Origin: Fonticula-like sp. SCN 57-25
Lineage: Eukaryota; Nucleariida; Rotosphaerida
Reading direction: 5' to 3'
NCBI GenBank assembly: GCA_001724245.1
Contig: MEDX01000010.1
Coordinates: 1-64,000, forward strand
Length of the DNA: 64,000 nucleotides
In this document: piece by piece, positions 44,687 through 56,442 of the stretch
How the letters are laid out: each line of letters starts with the position of its first letter
How positions within the stretch are numbered: the first letter of the stretch is position 1
Notes under the pieces: model-generated
Seen by the model: the letters and a program-made list of their open reading frames with translations, nothing else
Database searches by the model: none
What the model was told of the DNA's origin: nothing
Program-made: the position numbers and the translations under genes

Positions 44687-46999
44687 TTACACCTCGTAGA
44701 GCAGCCGCTCCTTGAGCAGTCTAATGCTCGCAATCGCCCACTCTTCCCTCGTGATCCAAAAGTCGCGCGTGTTCTCGAGCCGCGCCGCGACGCATCCGCC
44801 CTTCCACGTCACAACGCGCCCGTCCAGCTCGCGTGGGTTGCTCACCACCTGCACATCCGTATTCGGCCACGCGCGCCTCAAACTACAAACACAATGAAAC
44901 GTGTCAGCCACTCGAACATAAAAAAACTTCTTTGATTTGCGCACCAGTCGGCGAGGATGGGGACGAGGTGAGGGACAAGTGAGCCGCCGCCGACGAGCAG
45001 CACATTGCCAAGCAGCTTCTTGCGCTTCTCCTCAGAGTCAAGCTTTTCAATGCTCTGCTGCACAGCAGCATCAACTCCACGCCATGCGTACATTTGCGCG
45101 TCCGCCGCCTCGCCTGCCGCCGCAGCAGCAGCAGCAGCAGCGGTATTGGTGGCGGGGGAAGAATTGGCGGCCGGCGGCGCGGGCGTCGCCGTAGGCGTCG
45201 GCACCGGCGTGCTCGCACTCGACGCCGTCGGCGTATTTCCTGTATTAGCCGCTCCTGTCGCTGCCACGGCGGTCGGGGCCGCAGTGGCGGTGGCCGCGGC
45301 CGCGGCGGCGTCCATCGGGTCGGCCGTCACGGAAGGCGACGCGGACGTCGGCGCGCTGTAATGGCGGGGAAAAAGTGTCAGCGCACTCTCTTTAATCCAC
45401 GTGGACGTACTCTGTGTCCTGGCGGAGCTTGAAGACGATGGCGGGGACGGGCTTGCCGTCGTCGGTCTTGGGTTCGTCAGAGTCGGCAAAGACGTCCTCG
45501 GGGTCGGGCAGCGCACGGCGCGTCGGGAGGACGGCGGGGCGGTACATGTGGTTGTTAAAGACGCTCTGAGGGGAATGGTTAGAATGGGATGGGAAAGAAC
45601 AAAAGAAAAAGGTAAACAGCAAACGCACGTGGGCGGCAACAAAGAATTCGTCGTTCACTTTAAAGTCGACGCGCATCGCGCGGTCACCGTGGCTGCGCAG
45701 AATCCACTGGAACTGCTGCCCCGTCGTCGCCTCGGCCTGCACATCATTTAGCAACTTCATCAATACAATACAATATAATTTTATAAATAACAATTTACGT
45801 ACGAGCAAGCTGACGTGCGCCTCCTTGAGCTCGTTCAGCGACGCAATCTGGTGAGCCAATGCGAGCCCGCAGTCGCGCATCGGGAAAGCCTCCTGCCGCA
45901 TAAGGAGCGCGTGCAGGACCCTTGTCATGTCGTCCCCTCCATAGTTCATCCTGACGCGCGTCGTCCGCTGCAGCCACCCGTCGTCGACGCACGAGACGGT
46001 GGTCGTCTGCGCGCCGAGGTCGACGACGCACGCCGCGCTGAGCGTCGCGCCAAAGGCGGCGCAGACGGCCTCCTGGTGCGAGAGTACAGCCTTGACGCCC
46101 ATGCCGCGCAGCGCAACGTTGTGCAGGTCCTTGAGCAGCGCCGTGTCGGCCACGTCGGGCACGACGAGGAAGACCGAGTACTCACCGAGCGAGGCCGCGG
46201 GGATCTTGAGGTGCGTCTCAATGGCGGTGGTCCAGATGGCGGAAAGGTCCGCCTCGAGCTCCATCTTGGACGCGTACGACGCCGTGTCGGGGAAGCCGTG
46301 CTTGAAGGGGTAGCGAATGGCGTACGGCTCGCGCGGGTCGATGCGGAGCGCCTCGTGGCCAATGTAAAAGGGGCGGTCGGGGTCCTCGGTCCACGTCACG
46401 TCAGAGACGCTCGCGCTGTCGGGGAGGAGCTTGGGGACCGACGCGCTGTTAAAGGTGTCCGCCTGGGACTGGACGCGGCGGCGCGCCTGCTTCTGGCGGT
46501 CGCGCATGCCTTCCTCGTAATCAGTCATCTGCTGCTCCATCTCGGCGAGATTCGCAGGCGAATTCTCGATCGACACATTCAGATGAGCGGGATGGTCGCC
46601 GGAGGGAAGCGACACGCGACGCGCGATGCAGTGCGGCACTGTCACGGGGTACGCGTCAGAGGCGCGGCCAATGCGCAGGAAGCGCGAGCCGGGGTGAATC
46701 ACAATCACATTGGAGCCGCGCGCATCGGCGTTCGGCGCATTCTTGCCGGTCGATGTGTCGATGAGGGCGACGGAAGGGCCCTTCATGTACTTTGACGTCG
46801 CGTTCCTGATCGCGCCCATCAGCGGCATAATGTAGACAGACATGCTCGGCCTGGCGCGCTTGTCGTCCGCCGTTGCCGCCTGCGCGGGCTCCGACGGCGT
46901 GGAGACCACCTTTTTGCTCACGACCGGCGCGGGGGAACTGTTCTCAATGGCATCGCCGTCATCCACGTCGAGCGTCGAGGCGTCGCGCTTCTTGCCCAT
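44687..46999 (-). CDS. ARP8: actin-related protein 8 (INO80 complex)
   Basis: Subunit of the INO80 chromatin remodeller that binds nucleosomes. About six exons from MGKKRDASTLDVDDGDAIEN at 46999. Actin-fold pieces: NVIVIHPGSRFLRIGRASDA (ARP8-specific start of subdomain 1), RRVQSQADTFN insert, YPFKHGFPDT, YSVFLVVPDVADTALLKDL, CVVDLGAQTTTVSCVDDGW, RMNYGGDDMTRVLHALLMR, NVLLVGGGSLVPHLVPIL and the end VVTWKGGCVAARLENTRDFW...REEWAIASIRLLKERLLYE, which matches the ARP8 C-terminus. An Ala/Thr/Pro low-complexity insert of about 90 residues (45040-45330) follows the exon ending KLRQDT. Stop TAA at 44687-44689. Confidence 0.93.
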
Positions 47000-47293
47000 G
47001 GTATGCTGGCGTGGCTAGCGTGCGTCTCGCGGCCAAGCAGTGGGGACCGTTTAACTACAGGATCCGGCACTGTTCCGGCGGGCAGAGCAGAGGCGCGCGA
47101 CTGGAGGCACGATTTCTGATATGCGCAGTCAGCAAAGTGGCCTCGGATAAGCAGCGGATAAGACTGGGATAAGAGAGATCGAAAATACATGTCGTTCAAT
47201 GCAAGTTCCTTCAAAGAGTGTGTACTGTGAATCAAGTAATGCTATTTGAATCATATAACTGTGAGTTTTCTGTACAACGAATAATAATGGTAC

Positions 47294-49827
47294 TCAAGGC
47301 TTGAGGATGTCGAGCATGCTGTGCACCTCTGCGACCGAGTCTAGGTAGTAGTGCGCCTTGGTCTGCTTCTTGCCCACCGTGACGGTGTAGCTGTACGGGA
47401 TGTGACCCACAAGCGAAAACACAGGCTCGTCGGTCTTTCCGTCGCCAACGCACAGCAAAAAGTCGACCTGCGGGCCCTCAATGCCGCTCTCGTCGTCCCA
47501 CTCGGCGCCATTGATATCTGCAGAACAGTACATTGTGAGCAAGAAAAGCACAAAGATATATATGTTTTGTGCGTACCGAGAAGAATGGCGCGCGCGACGG
47601 TCGACTTTTCCACTGACGCCGGACGGACCTCGAGCGTCTTTGAGCCGAGCACGATAGAGACCGCCATGTGGCTCAGGATCTTGTCGAGGTTCACCTGGAG
47701 CTCGGCCGCCTGCCAGCTGCCAAATTCGGGGTCGGCGTTGCGGTAGTGCCACGTCAGGTTAATGTCCTTTTCCTCAATAAACGACCCGGGCGTGCGCTCA
47801 GTGTAGTGCTGGAAGAGTGGCCGAATCGTGTCGCGCCACGACATGTCAATGTCGTCCACCATGCGGATCCAGCCATTCTCAACCGAGTGCTACAAGAGTC
47901 GACGTGAGCACAAAAAGGGAAGAAAACAGGCCCAATGCGGCGTACAGGACTGATGGCGTTGGCGCGCGGCGGCGGCGTAAAGTTGGGCGGGTGGCGGTAA
48001 AAGCAGCCGTGCTCTGCGCTGAGACCGACTCCCGCGTCCTACAAGGTAAATAGAGGTCAGCAGCTGCACAGCCAAACATAAGGAAATCGTACCCCAAACC
48101 ACTTTTCTAGGTTGGCGCGGTCGCGTCCCGAGATAATGTAGACGAGCGTGTTTGGCAGCGCCGCGAGCGCGCGGAGGCTTGCGAGCACGCCCGGCGACGG
48201 CTGCGCAAACTCGGGCAGCTTATGCGTGCGGGTGAGCGTGCCGTCATAGTCGAGCACGATGACGCGCTTCTTGGTCGACTTTTGGAACGACTGGACGACG
48301 TCCTGGATGGCGAGCTTTGGCAGCACATTCCTTGCCTCGTTTTCCTCGCTGACGCGGAGCAGCTCGCGCACAAACGACGTCCCCCAGAACGACGCCGTGT
48401 GCTTGTTGATGTAGCGGTAGAGCTTTTCGTGGTTGCTCTGCCGCTCGCTCGGCGGCAACGTGAGCGCGTGGTAGATTGTGTCCGCGAGCTCCTCCGTGTT
48501 CCACGGGTTGACGATGAGCGCGCCGCTGAGCGACTGCGCCGCGCCGGCAAACTCGGAGAGGATGAGCACGCCGTGCTTCTCCTGCTGGCAGGCGATGAAC
48601 TCGTACGACACGAGGTTCATGCCGTCGCGCGTGGACGTTACGAGCGCAACGTCGGCGGCGCAGTAGAGCGCGCACAGCTCCTGAAAGTTGACCGACTGGT
48701 TCAAAAAGTGGATCGGCATCGAGTCGGCCGAGCCAAAGATGCCGTTGATGCGGCCGACGAGCTCGTTCAGGTTGGCGCGCAAGTTCTGGTACTCTTCGAC
48801 GTCGGTGCGCGAGGGGACCGCCACCTGGATGAGCACGACCTTTTCCTTGAACTGCGGGTACTTTGTGAGGAAGAGCTCGAGGGCGTACAGCTTTTGCGGC
48901 ACGCCCTTGATGTAGTCCAGGCGGTCCACGCCGAGCAGGATGAACTTGCCGCGGTGCTTGTTGTGCAGCTCCTCAATGCGCGCGATGACCGACGGCTCCG
49001 CCAGCCCCTCGCAGAACTTTTCGGGCTCGATGCCGATGGGGAACGTGCCGACCTGCACAAAGCGACCCTCGAATTCGACGCCGTTGGGCATCGTCGAGAG
49101 GCCCAGGATGCGCGTACAGGACGACAAAAAGTGGCGCGCATAGTCGTACGTGTGGAAGCCAATGAGGTCGCTCTGCAGCAGCCCGCTGAGCACCTGCTTG
49201 CGCACCGGCAGGATGCGGTAGATCTCGGACGACGGGAACGGCGTGTGCAGGAAAAAGCCAATCTTCATCGGCGTGTTGATCCCGACGGCCACGCGCAGCA
49301 TCTCGGGCATGAGCATAAGGTGGTAGTCATGGATCCACACAATGTCGCCCGCGCGCACAAGCGTCGCGACGGCGTCGGCGAACGCCTGGTTCGCGCACTG
49401 GTACGCGATCCAGTCACGCTCCTGAAAGTTAATTTCGCCGGGGAGGTAGTGGAAGAGCGGCCACAGGATGCTGTTGCTGAATCCGTTGTAGTGCAGGTCG
49501 GCAATCTCGTCCTTGAGAAAGACGGGAAGGCAAGAGTGCTCAGAGAGAAGCTTGTCGCGCACGTACGCCTGCTCGGCCTCGGGGACCTCAAGGCCCGGCC
49601 AGCCGATCCACGTAAACCGGAGATCCTTCTTGAGGCCGTTCAGCGCAGAGACGAGGCCGCCAGAGCTCATCTTGAACGTCCACTCGTCGCCGGTCCTGCA
49701 AAAGAGCGGCGCGCACGGTGAGCGACCGCGCCAGTTAATCTGAGGGAGGCGAGCGAGCGTACTTGTTGACCGTCACCGGTAGGCGGTTGGACACGACGAG
49801 CATGTGCGTCTTGGTGCCGCCCTCCAT
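47294..49827 (-). CDS. bifunctional trehalose-6-phosphate synthase/phosphatase
   Basis: Four or five exons, about 780 residues. The start MEGGTKTHMLVVSNRLPVTV at 49827 places the UDP-glucose-binding NRLP loop at the N-terminus. Glycosyltransferase-20 domain: SSGGLVSALNGLK, WIGWPG, WPLFHYLPGEINF, DIVWIHDYHLMLMPEMLR, FFLHTPFPSSEIYRILP, LLGVDRLDYIKGVPQKL, ALVTSTRDGMNLVSYEFIAC, SEFAGAAQSL. A C-terminal HAD phosphatase domain follows: VIVLDYDGTLT (DxDxT nucleophile), YIISGRD and LCVGDGKTDEP (motif IV as GDxxxD; many family members have GDD here). The fusion can make trehalose in one polypeptide. The terminal exons are NGWIRMVDDIDMSW to DILKP. Confidence 0.94.
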
Positions 49828-50296
49828 GGTAGGTGCTTGGCTAAGTAGCGGGTTCTTTAGCAACGGCATGGGTGGTCGCAGGCAAAGAGCAGTCGGTTGG
49901 CCACACAAAATGCAAACAAATGGTGGGAAGGGGGCGGGAAATGGAGGGAATGGACCACAAAGGGCGGCAAAACCTCATAAGGAGGGCAATATGACTATGC
50001 GTACCTCATATCACTCATGCTATAAACGATGACGAAGGCCCTTCGTTCGCACTATTTTCGCCGAAACACGAGTCACAATGACTTCACCCGCGTTTCGAAT
50101 TCGCGTCCGCTGTCCTGTTGGCTATGCGTCACAACGCGAATGAAGCTTCTCGACTCCTAACTCACAGGCATGTAGCACGCCTGCCGTGATCTACATGCAT
50201 GTGACATTCATGTGCTGACAACATTGCTGCAGCATTGTAGGAAGCGCAGTTCAAACTTGCCGCGACTTCTGTAGAAAAGGCAGTCGGCATCCAAAC
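49828..50296. promoter_or_regulatory. divergent intergenic region (TPS-TPP / Mid1-like)
   Basis: 469 bp between divergent ATGs. Probable promoters for both genes. No ORF of substance and no named site. Confidence 0.4.
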
Positions 50297-51638
50297 ATGG
50301 CGACGGTGCACAGGCGGGCTTGGACGCCGGCGGTGATCCTGCTGGCGGCCTTGGCCGGTCTCTGCGCGGCTCAGACGCCGCTGACGCCCGGTGCTGCGCC
50401 GGTCACACAAACGCTCGCGCTCGCGACCGATACGGCCGATTTTTCTGCTGCGATGGGCACTGGTAGCAAGGTGCGCGCTCCCTTAGAACAGGGCCGACCA
50501 TTCCCGATGCTGATCGCGTGCCTTTTGTTACCCGATAGGCGGTTGTTGTTCTAGAGTCATGCACGGACGGCGCCGTCTTCACGGTGAGCGGCGGCGCGAG
50601 CCTCGCCGAAGCGACCGCCGGCGTGTCGGCGTGGGTTGTGTCTTCCAACTCTTCCGGGTACGCTCGCTTCGAGATCGACTCGTCGCTGCCTGCCACTCTT
50701 TACCTCCACGTGTCCACGGACACGGCCAACTCTGAGTTTTCCGTTGCCGTCGGCGTTGATGGCCCGGCGAGCATTGACATTGGCTCGAGCGTGCTGTGGC
50801 AGGGCGCTGCCTCGACATCGGCATCGGCGTCTGTGCGCACCGATGCGGCCGTGCAGTCCGCGTCCATGTTCCTTCTTCCAAATGTGACTTTGACCACCGG
50901 CACGTGGTCAAAGTGCGTGCTCGAGCAGACGTACACTGCGGTGGCGGCGACGATCGCGCTTACCTCCAACACGACGGAGGGCCTGACGTACACCGTCTCT
51001 TACAATTCTCTCGCCCTCGAAACGACCTACACGATCGTCATTGTGCTCACGGGCGTCGACGGCCAAGAGATCGTCATCCCCCCCTTTGAAGTGATCACGC
51101 TGCCCTGTACGCACTTCCTGTTTGCTTCCGTGATCGCTGACCTGGATTGTCTTAAATAGATGACGGATGCGCGTTCGTGTCCGATATGCCGTTTTGCGAG
51201 AATTTGCGCGGCGCCATGTACGTCGGCACGAGCACCGCTCTCGACATTGATGCGGACGCGGAAAGCTCGTTCAACAACTTTACACGGGCGCTCAGCGAGT
51301 ACAACTGCGACATCATGTACTCGCCCGTCCGCAACTGCTTCGACTGCCTCGCGGGGTACCAGGAGTGGGTCTGCCAGATCAAGTTCCAGGAGTGTTCCAG
51401 CAAGGTTGTTGACCCCGAGGCCCCGGCGCCGTTCAACTCCATCATCAGGCCGTGCGTGGACGTGTGCTGGAACACCCGCCAGAGCTGCCCGACCTTCCTC
51501 GGGTTCGAGTGCCCCATCCCGAATACGCCCGCGTTGCTCGAGACATACGGAGCGTGCAGCGCCGCCACGCGTACGGTGAGCGTGTCTATTGGCGTGCTCG
51601 CCATCGGCGCTGCGTTGCTCTCGGCACTGTTCGCTTGA
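50297..51638 (+). CDS. Mid1/FAM155 (NALF)-like cysteine-rich surface protein
   Basis: Three exons, about 380 residues. Signal peptide MATVHRRAWTPAVILLAALAGLCAA. A Thr/Ser-rich beta-type ectodomain (AVVVLESCTDGAVFTVSGG; SASMFLLPNVTLTTGTWSKC; many N-x-S/T) precedes a C-terminal Cys cluster: MPFCENLRGAMY, RNCFDCLAGYQEWVCQIKFQ, ECSSK, RPCVDVCWNTRQSCPTFLGF, ECP. The C-x-x-C...W-x-C and PCxxVC...CPxFLGFxCP pattern is that of Mid1, the partner of the yeast Cch1 calcium channel, and of animal FAM155/NALF, partners of NALCN. It ends in a hydrophobic stretch (VSVSIGVLAIGAALLSALFA), suggesting a GPI anchor or single TM. The channel alpha subunit is not in this window. Confidence 0.8.
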
Positions 51639-51861
51639 CGAAGTCAAGATGTTGGTGACCGAGATCGTTGACGACGATGACGATGATGAAGATATTACCT
51701 TGCCGTTGCATCTCTGTTTTTCTTTCTTTTTTTTTCTATCGTTGGTAGTGCTTTTCTATGTACTCGCTGCGCACTGCTTTGTATCATATTGTAATTTTGC
51801 ATAAACTGAGAGAATACTTTTACTTCACTTGCTCTGATTCTGCTTTGGCCACGTGGTCGAG

Positions 51862-52705
51862 ATGGCGACCTGGGCGGTGGATGCTCTGCATGTGCGCCTG
51901 CTGGTCGTCGGCGAGCCGCACATGCGCACAGACAATGTCGACAGGCTAGCAGACATGCTGACGGAAGATATTGAGGAGCGGCAAATTGACGCCGTCATCG
52001 TGAGCGGCTCGATCGCGAATGAGGGCGGCGAGTTTGGTGCCGATCAGACGACGCTCATAGACGCCTTTGAGGGCATTGGCCCGCTCGTGATCTACCACCA
52101 GCGTACGCTTCTCTCTTCTTTTCCATCTGTGGTGAACATCAAACTTATGATGTGTGTTAGTTGGCGCCAAGCCTGTTCCACTTTCGCTGAACAGCGTCAA
52201 TGTTGACTCCAATCCTGTGACCATCTCTTCGCGCCTGGCCGTCCTGCATGACGACGCCATGATCCTTCACAATGCGCGCGACGGGCCAATGCTGCGCGAC
52301 GTGCGTCCGCCCAGTACGCCAATTGTGCTTGATCAGTCGCGGCGGCTTTGGACTGCGCCTCCAATGCCGCCGCCGCCGTCGACCGCTGGCGGCGCAGACG
52401 CCGGCATCCCATGGCCGACATCGCGGTGCCTCAGCCATCTGCTGTACATTGTTGGAGGGGACGAGTGGGGCATGGCAGAGCACGATGGCGACCTTCTCGT
52501 CGCGCCCGGTAGCTTTGACAAAGGGCGGTACGTGCTCGTGGACGTGTGCCGTCAGACGACGATGTCGCCGTGGGTACTGTCGCGCGTCCTGCTCGACTCG
52601 ATAGATGAGGCGAGGGCGCGGTGGTGGGACAAGCAGGGCGACATTGCCGCACGGCCACTGCCGGGCGACAGCGCGCTTTTTCCGTGGGACCATTCCGCTG
52701 CATAG
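51862..52705 (+). CDS. degenerate calcineurin-like metallophosphoesterase
   Basis: Two exons, about 255 residues, starting MATWAVDALHVRLLVVGEPH at 51862; intron donor GTACGC after the HQ codons. The fold signature survives but ligands do not. LLVVGEPHMR stands where active relatives have a GDPH-type D-x-H. IDAVIVSGSIAN stands for VLVSGDIAN (metal-bridging Asp replaced by Ser). YHQLGAKPVPL stands for the GNHDP loop. LLYIVGGDEWGMAEHDGDLL stands for the GHxHE segment. The following VAPGSFDKGRYVLVDV matches the family's NPGSxxxGRY strand. Probably a pseudoenzyme. A Pro-rich insert (PPMPPPPST) sits mid-protein. The gene follows the Mid1-like gene on the same strand, 223 bp away. Confidence 0.75.
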
Positions 52706-52886
52706 AGCGGGAAAAGGCGCGCAATACGGCGCCTGGTCGGCATCATTGTATCACCTTCATTTTGTATATATAGAAGCATGTTCTTAATCACTTTTACGTT
52801 TTTCATCACAAAGGGAACAACAAAGGCCCATTTCTCAGTTCCATTCCGGTATTATTTCACATTAGATTGACATTGATACAAAAATT

Positions 52887-54955
52887 TTACAGTCGGCCGC
52901 TCAGGTCGAGTGTTTCGAGGTAGTCGAGCGCGGTCTCTAGGGTGGCAAAGGAGTACCCCTCGGCGCCCATCGTGGCCGACTCGTTCATAAACTCGCGCAC
53001 GAACGCGCTCTGCGAGCGAATGTACGCGGGGCACGCCTTGATGAGCACGTACGCCATGATCGGCAGCAGATCGTCGCATCCACTGAGGCAAGGTGAGACA
53101 AGGAAAGCAAAGGTGCGTGTCGTACACTGCCATGGCGTCGGTGCTAGTGTCCATTCCGCGCAGCGCCCAAAATTCATTGACGCAGTCAACGATTTCCTGT
53201 GCCACTTGCGCTATTTTCATATATATAAGCACTTGGAACGTGACAAATTGATAGAAAGCAGTGAACATGTCACAAAAAATCGTCCATACCTATCCTCGCC
53301 GCCTTTTCACTTGGCTTTACGTCGTCCGTGATTCTCGCCAATGTATCGATCGCCTTTTGGTACGGCCTCGGCGTGTCCTCTGGCTCAAACTCCTCCTCCT
53401 CCTGCGGCATCAAACAAAACTTTGTCCGAATGCCGAGGTCAACTGGCGTCGCCTCTGCGTACGCCAACGCCGCCGCCGCGAGCGCCGCGTCCGACTGCGC
53501 GTGCCGCACGCGATAGTACGCGAGCAACGCGCCGTGCGCCTCGCCAAACACGGCGTCCTCGACCATTGCAATCGAGCGGGCATTGAGCGCCTCGTTTCGC
53601 TCAATGTCGGGGAAGCGCTTAGTCAGCATGCCATGAACACGCACTGCACACGTAATCGATTTGGAGTCAGCATGGCAAACAGCAACAAAAAGGCCAATAA
53701 AAAGGGCGCACGGGCAATGCTGTGGACGCGCGCCTCGGCCATTGACACGGTCGCGTCGATCTCCTCGAGGGGATGGCCGCAAAGCGAGTCTGCCCCGGAC
53801 TCGGGAAAAGAGTCGGCAAAGGCGCGCAGCGAGTCGGCAAGAAAGGCGCCGATGGGGTGCGACGCGGAGCGGAGGAGGCTAGTGGCGAGGCGGAAGAAGC
53901 CGTCAAAGTCCTGCGGGCGGGTCTTGGCGAGCTTGGTGAGCTCGGTCTCGGCGTCCTGAAGGGCGGCATCGGCCTGCTGCTGGTGCATACTGGATAGATA
54001 TTAGACAAAAGGGTGCGGGAGTCAAGAGTCAAATGTGCCATAAAAGTGTCAAATGTCATAAAAGAGTCATAAAAATGCAATGAAAGAGTCTTAAACGCAC
54101 GCTTCAACTTGGAGAAGATGCGCCTTGCGCTGCTCCATTTGGGCGATGATGCTCTGTTGCTTCTCCTTTGCCAGCTGCATGTTTTCAGTCAGTGTCCGCA
54201 TCAGCGTCGTTTGCTGCACCACGCTCAGTTAGCAGGCACCAAAAAAAAGACTCGGCGCACCATGCTCGACCGCGCAGCGCCGGTCAGGTTGGCCATGCGC
54301 GCCTGGTATGCGCGCAGGATCTCCTTGTTGCGCTTCTGCGCCTGTCGGACCGGCTCGTAGGCAAGGTCAATCTCGGACAGCGAGCCGCTCGCGGACTGCA
54401 CGCTGGGGGTGGGCGACGCGGCCGTCGGCGTCCGCGCGAAGCCATTGTCCGTTGACGACCGCGAAATGAGGCTCGCGGGAGACGTGGCGAGCGGCAGCGG
54501 CGAAGAGGCGGTTCGATGCTCGGCCGCCGATCCGGACATCGAATGGTGATCGCCAGACGACATGACGCTCGAGCGAGACAGCGACAAGGAAGAAGTCGAG
54601 GAAGAAAGAGACTCGAGCTTTGGTGCAGGACCCGATGACTGCGCAGTGGATGACGGCGCGGTGGGCGCGGTCGATGCCGAGGCCGACGCCAGCGCAGCCT
54701 CGGCGCGATCAATGCAATTGCGCATCATCTTGAATAGGCGCGCGGCGTGCGGCACCGACAACGTGCCTTCCTCGTGCGACACCTGCTTGCTCTCCCCCAG
54801 CTTTTGTACGATCGCGCTCACTGCTTCAAGGTACTTTGAATAGGCGGGCTGCAAGGGGTTAGCAATGACGACAGTAGCAGATGCGCGCATACTATGGTGT
54901 GGCCGTCGCTGTCCAGCGAGAGGGCCTCATCAAGCACCTGCTTGATGGTTCCCAT
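52887..54955 (-). CDS. MIT and VPS9 domain protein (Rab5-family GEF, VPS9D1-like)
   Basis: Nine or so exons from MGTIKQVLDEALSLDSDGHT at 54955. N-terminal MIT-like helices (IKQVLDEALSLDSDG, then QPAYSKYLEAVSAIVQKLGE), a Ser-rich linker (about 54700-54430), coiled coil (QSIIAQMEQRKAHLLQVEA; QQQADAALQDAETELTKLAK), then the VPS9 domain: SIAMVEDAVFGEAHGALLAY, YRVRHAQSDAALAAAALAYA, YQKAIDTLARITDDVKPSEK, EIVDCVNEFWALRGM, GCDDLLPIMAYVLIKACPAY and GAEGYSFATLETALDYLETL. The catalytic Asp of the DDLLP loop and the conserved Tyr of GYSF are present, so exchange activity on Rab5-type GTPases is expected. Stop at 52887. Confidence 0.9.
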
Positions 54956-55058
54956 GGCGCCGGCCGTGCTTCCACGTCGCGTCAACCTCAAACACAAACA
55001 CGGTTGAAACAAAGACGTGTCTCGATTGGGAAATCACCGGCAACTTTTCCCGCCAAAA

Positions 55059-55314
55059 ATGGACCACGACGGCGCGGATGCCGCTGGAAAGGCAGGAGAA
55101 AAGGCGACGGCGGGGGCACCCGAGGCCGACGTCAAGGAGTGGAGCACGTTGAGCGGAGACGCAATTAGAGGTAAACAATTATTTAACGACAAGTCAACGA
55201 ATACGACTTTTGTTTCGGCAGATGACGGCTCCGTACGCACCCACGATGCCGTGCATCCCTCGGCTTACCATTGCCGATTAGGTCGTTGTTATTTTCGGCG
55301 GTGAGAAACAGTGA
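55059..55314 (+). CDS. 51-residue protein, three exons including an 11-nt microexon
   Basis: Exon 1 55059-55170 (MDHDGADAAGKAGEKATAGA, PEADVKEWSTLSGDAIR), exon 2 55222-55232, exon 3 55282-55314 (VVVIFGGEKQ and stop). Intron 1 begins GTAAAC and ends TTTCGGCAG; intron 2 begins GTACGC and ends CCGATTAG. The joined lengths sum to 156 nt and keep one frame. The alternative, reading through from an ATG at 55017, gives only low-complexity sequence. The start codon is 103 bp from the divergent VPS9 gene. Family not recognised. Confidence 0.5.
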
Positions 55315-55469
55315 CGTGTTCTCTACGCATTATGTGACTATGCTGTGTATTATTTGTATATACTCTTTGGCGGCGTGCGATCTCTTTCGACTGGGCGATC
55401 CTCTTTCATTTGTAAAACGAAAAATGGCGATGTACATTACTTAAATAAACCCATAACAAAAGCAATATT

Positions 55470-56442
55470 TTATAGCTGAGCGCACGAGTGAATGGGCTCT
55501 GATGGCGACATATCAAAGGGCAGAAGGACGGATATGCTCGGAGTGACTGTCGTGACGCAGTGCCACCAGAACGGCGGCGTATAAATGAGGTCTCCTCCGG
55601 TGACTGCCGTCTCATAGCGCGTCGCCTCCGCCACGCGCGGGTGCTTTCTCCTCTCCTCTTCGTCCCCCGCCAGCCACCGATCGAGCTGCACCTTGCTGCT
55701 CAGCGGGTTCGGGTCCACGCTCGATGCCGGGTACAGCGACCGAAAGTCATCCGGCTCAAAGTAGCTCCACTGCTTCTCCCCAGTCACCTGGACGAGGAAG
55801 CCGTGGCAGAGGTCAAAGTGCAGCGGCGTAATGTTGCCCGACGACGACATCCAGACACCGCAGTTGGCCAGCTTGAACCCGCTCTCGACGCCGGTAAGAT
55901 CGTGCGGCAGATCCATGTCGGCGAGGAACTCGGGCAGCAGGGGGAGGCGGCAGTAGATCCGCCGCGAGGCCTGCTCGGGCGTCGGACGGAAAATGTGGTC
56001 AATTACGTCGCGGTAAAACATTTCTTCAGTGTCGCAGAGCGCGAGTTTGAAAAAGTGGCAGTTGTCCTTGGCGACGAGCACGGTCACGCGGTGATCCGCA
56101 GGCAAAAGGCCGCCGAGGTAGTCGAGATCGAGCCACTTTTGCCAACAACGTCAACAAAAACAAAATGAAATAATTAAAACGCACTTTTTGCATGGCAGGC
56201 CATGAGCGAGCAAGCTCCGTGAGCTTCACCGGACGGCGATGGCGGAAGCGCGTGTTGAAATCGTCGCTTGACACGGTCGCCTGCTCGAGCACCTTTGACG
56301 CAGCGTTGGCATCAACAGACGCTGGGAGAATCCCTAAACAACAAATAAGATGAATACAAATGCGGCACAGCTCACGCGTACCCCCATCCGTGTCGCCCCC
56401 GCTGCCCAGCCCAAGCAGGTCCTCCAGATCGCTCTCGCCCAT
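55470..56442 (-). CDS. JmjC/cupin-like domain oxygenase
   Basis: Three exons, about 285 residues. Start MGESDLEDLLGLGSGGDTDG at 56442. Fold marks: RFRHRRPVKLTELARSWPAM (N-terminal helix before the barrel), KWLDLDYLGGLLPADHRVTV, GVWMSSSGNITPLHFDLCHG with the HxD iron ligands (HFD), FLVQVTGEKQWSYFEPDD, and GGDLIYTPPFWWHCVTTVTP with the distal His. The facial triad is thus complete, so Fe(II)/2-oxoglutarate hydroxylase activity is likely. Closest in feel to the FIH/JMJD5/TYW5 small JmjC group (residue or tRNA hydroxylases); substrate cannot be read from the sequence. Confidence 0.87.

Noticed and set aside
48222-49721. A 499-codon plus-strand frame opposite the trehalose synthase domain
   Set aside because: The minus strand carries all GT20 motifs in order; the plus frame has none.
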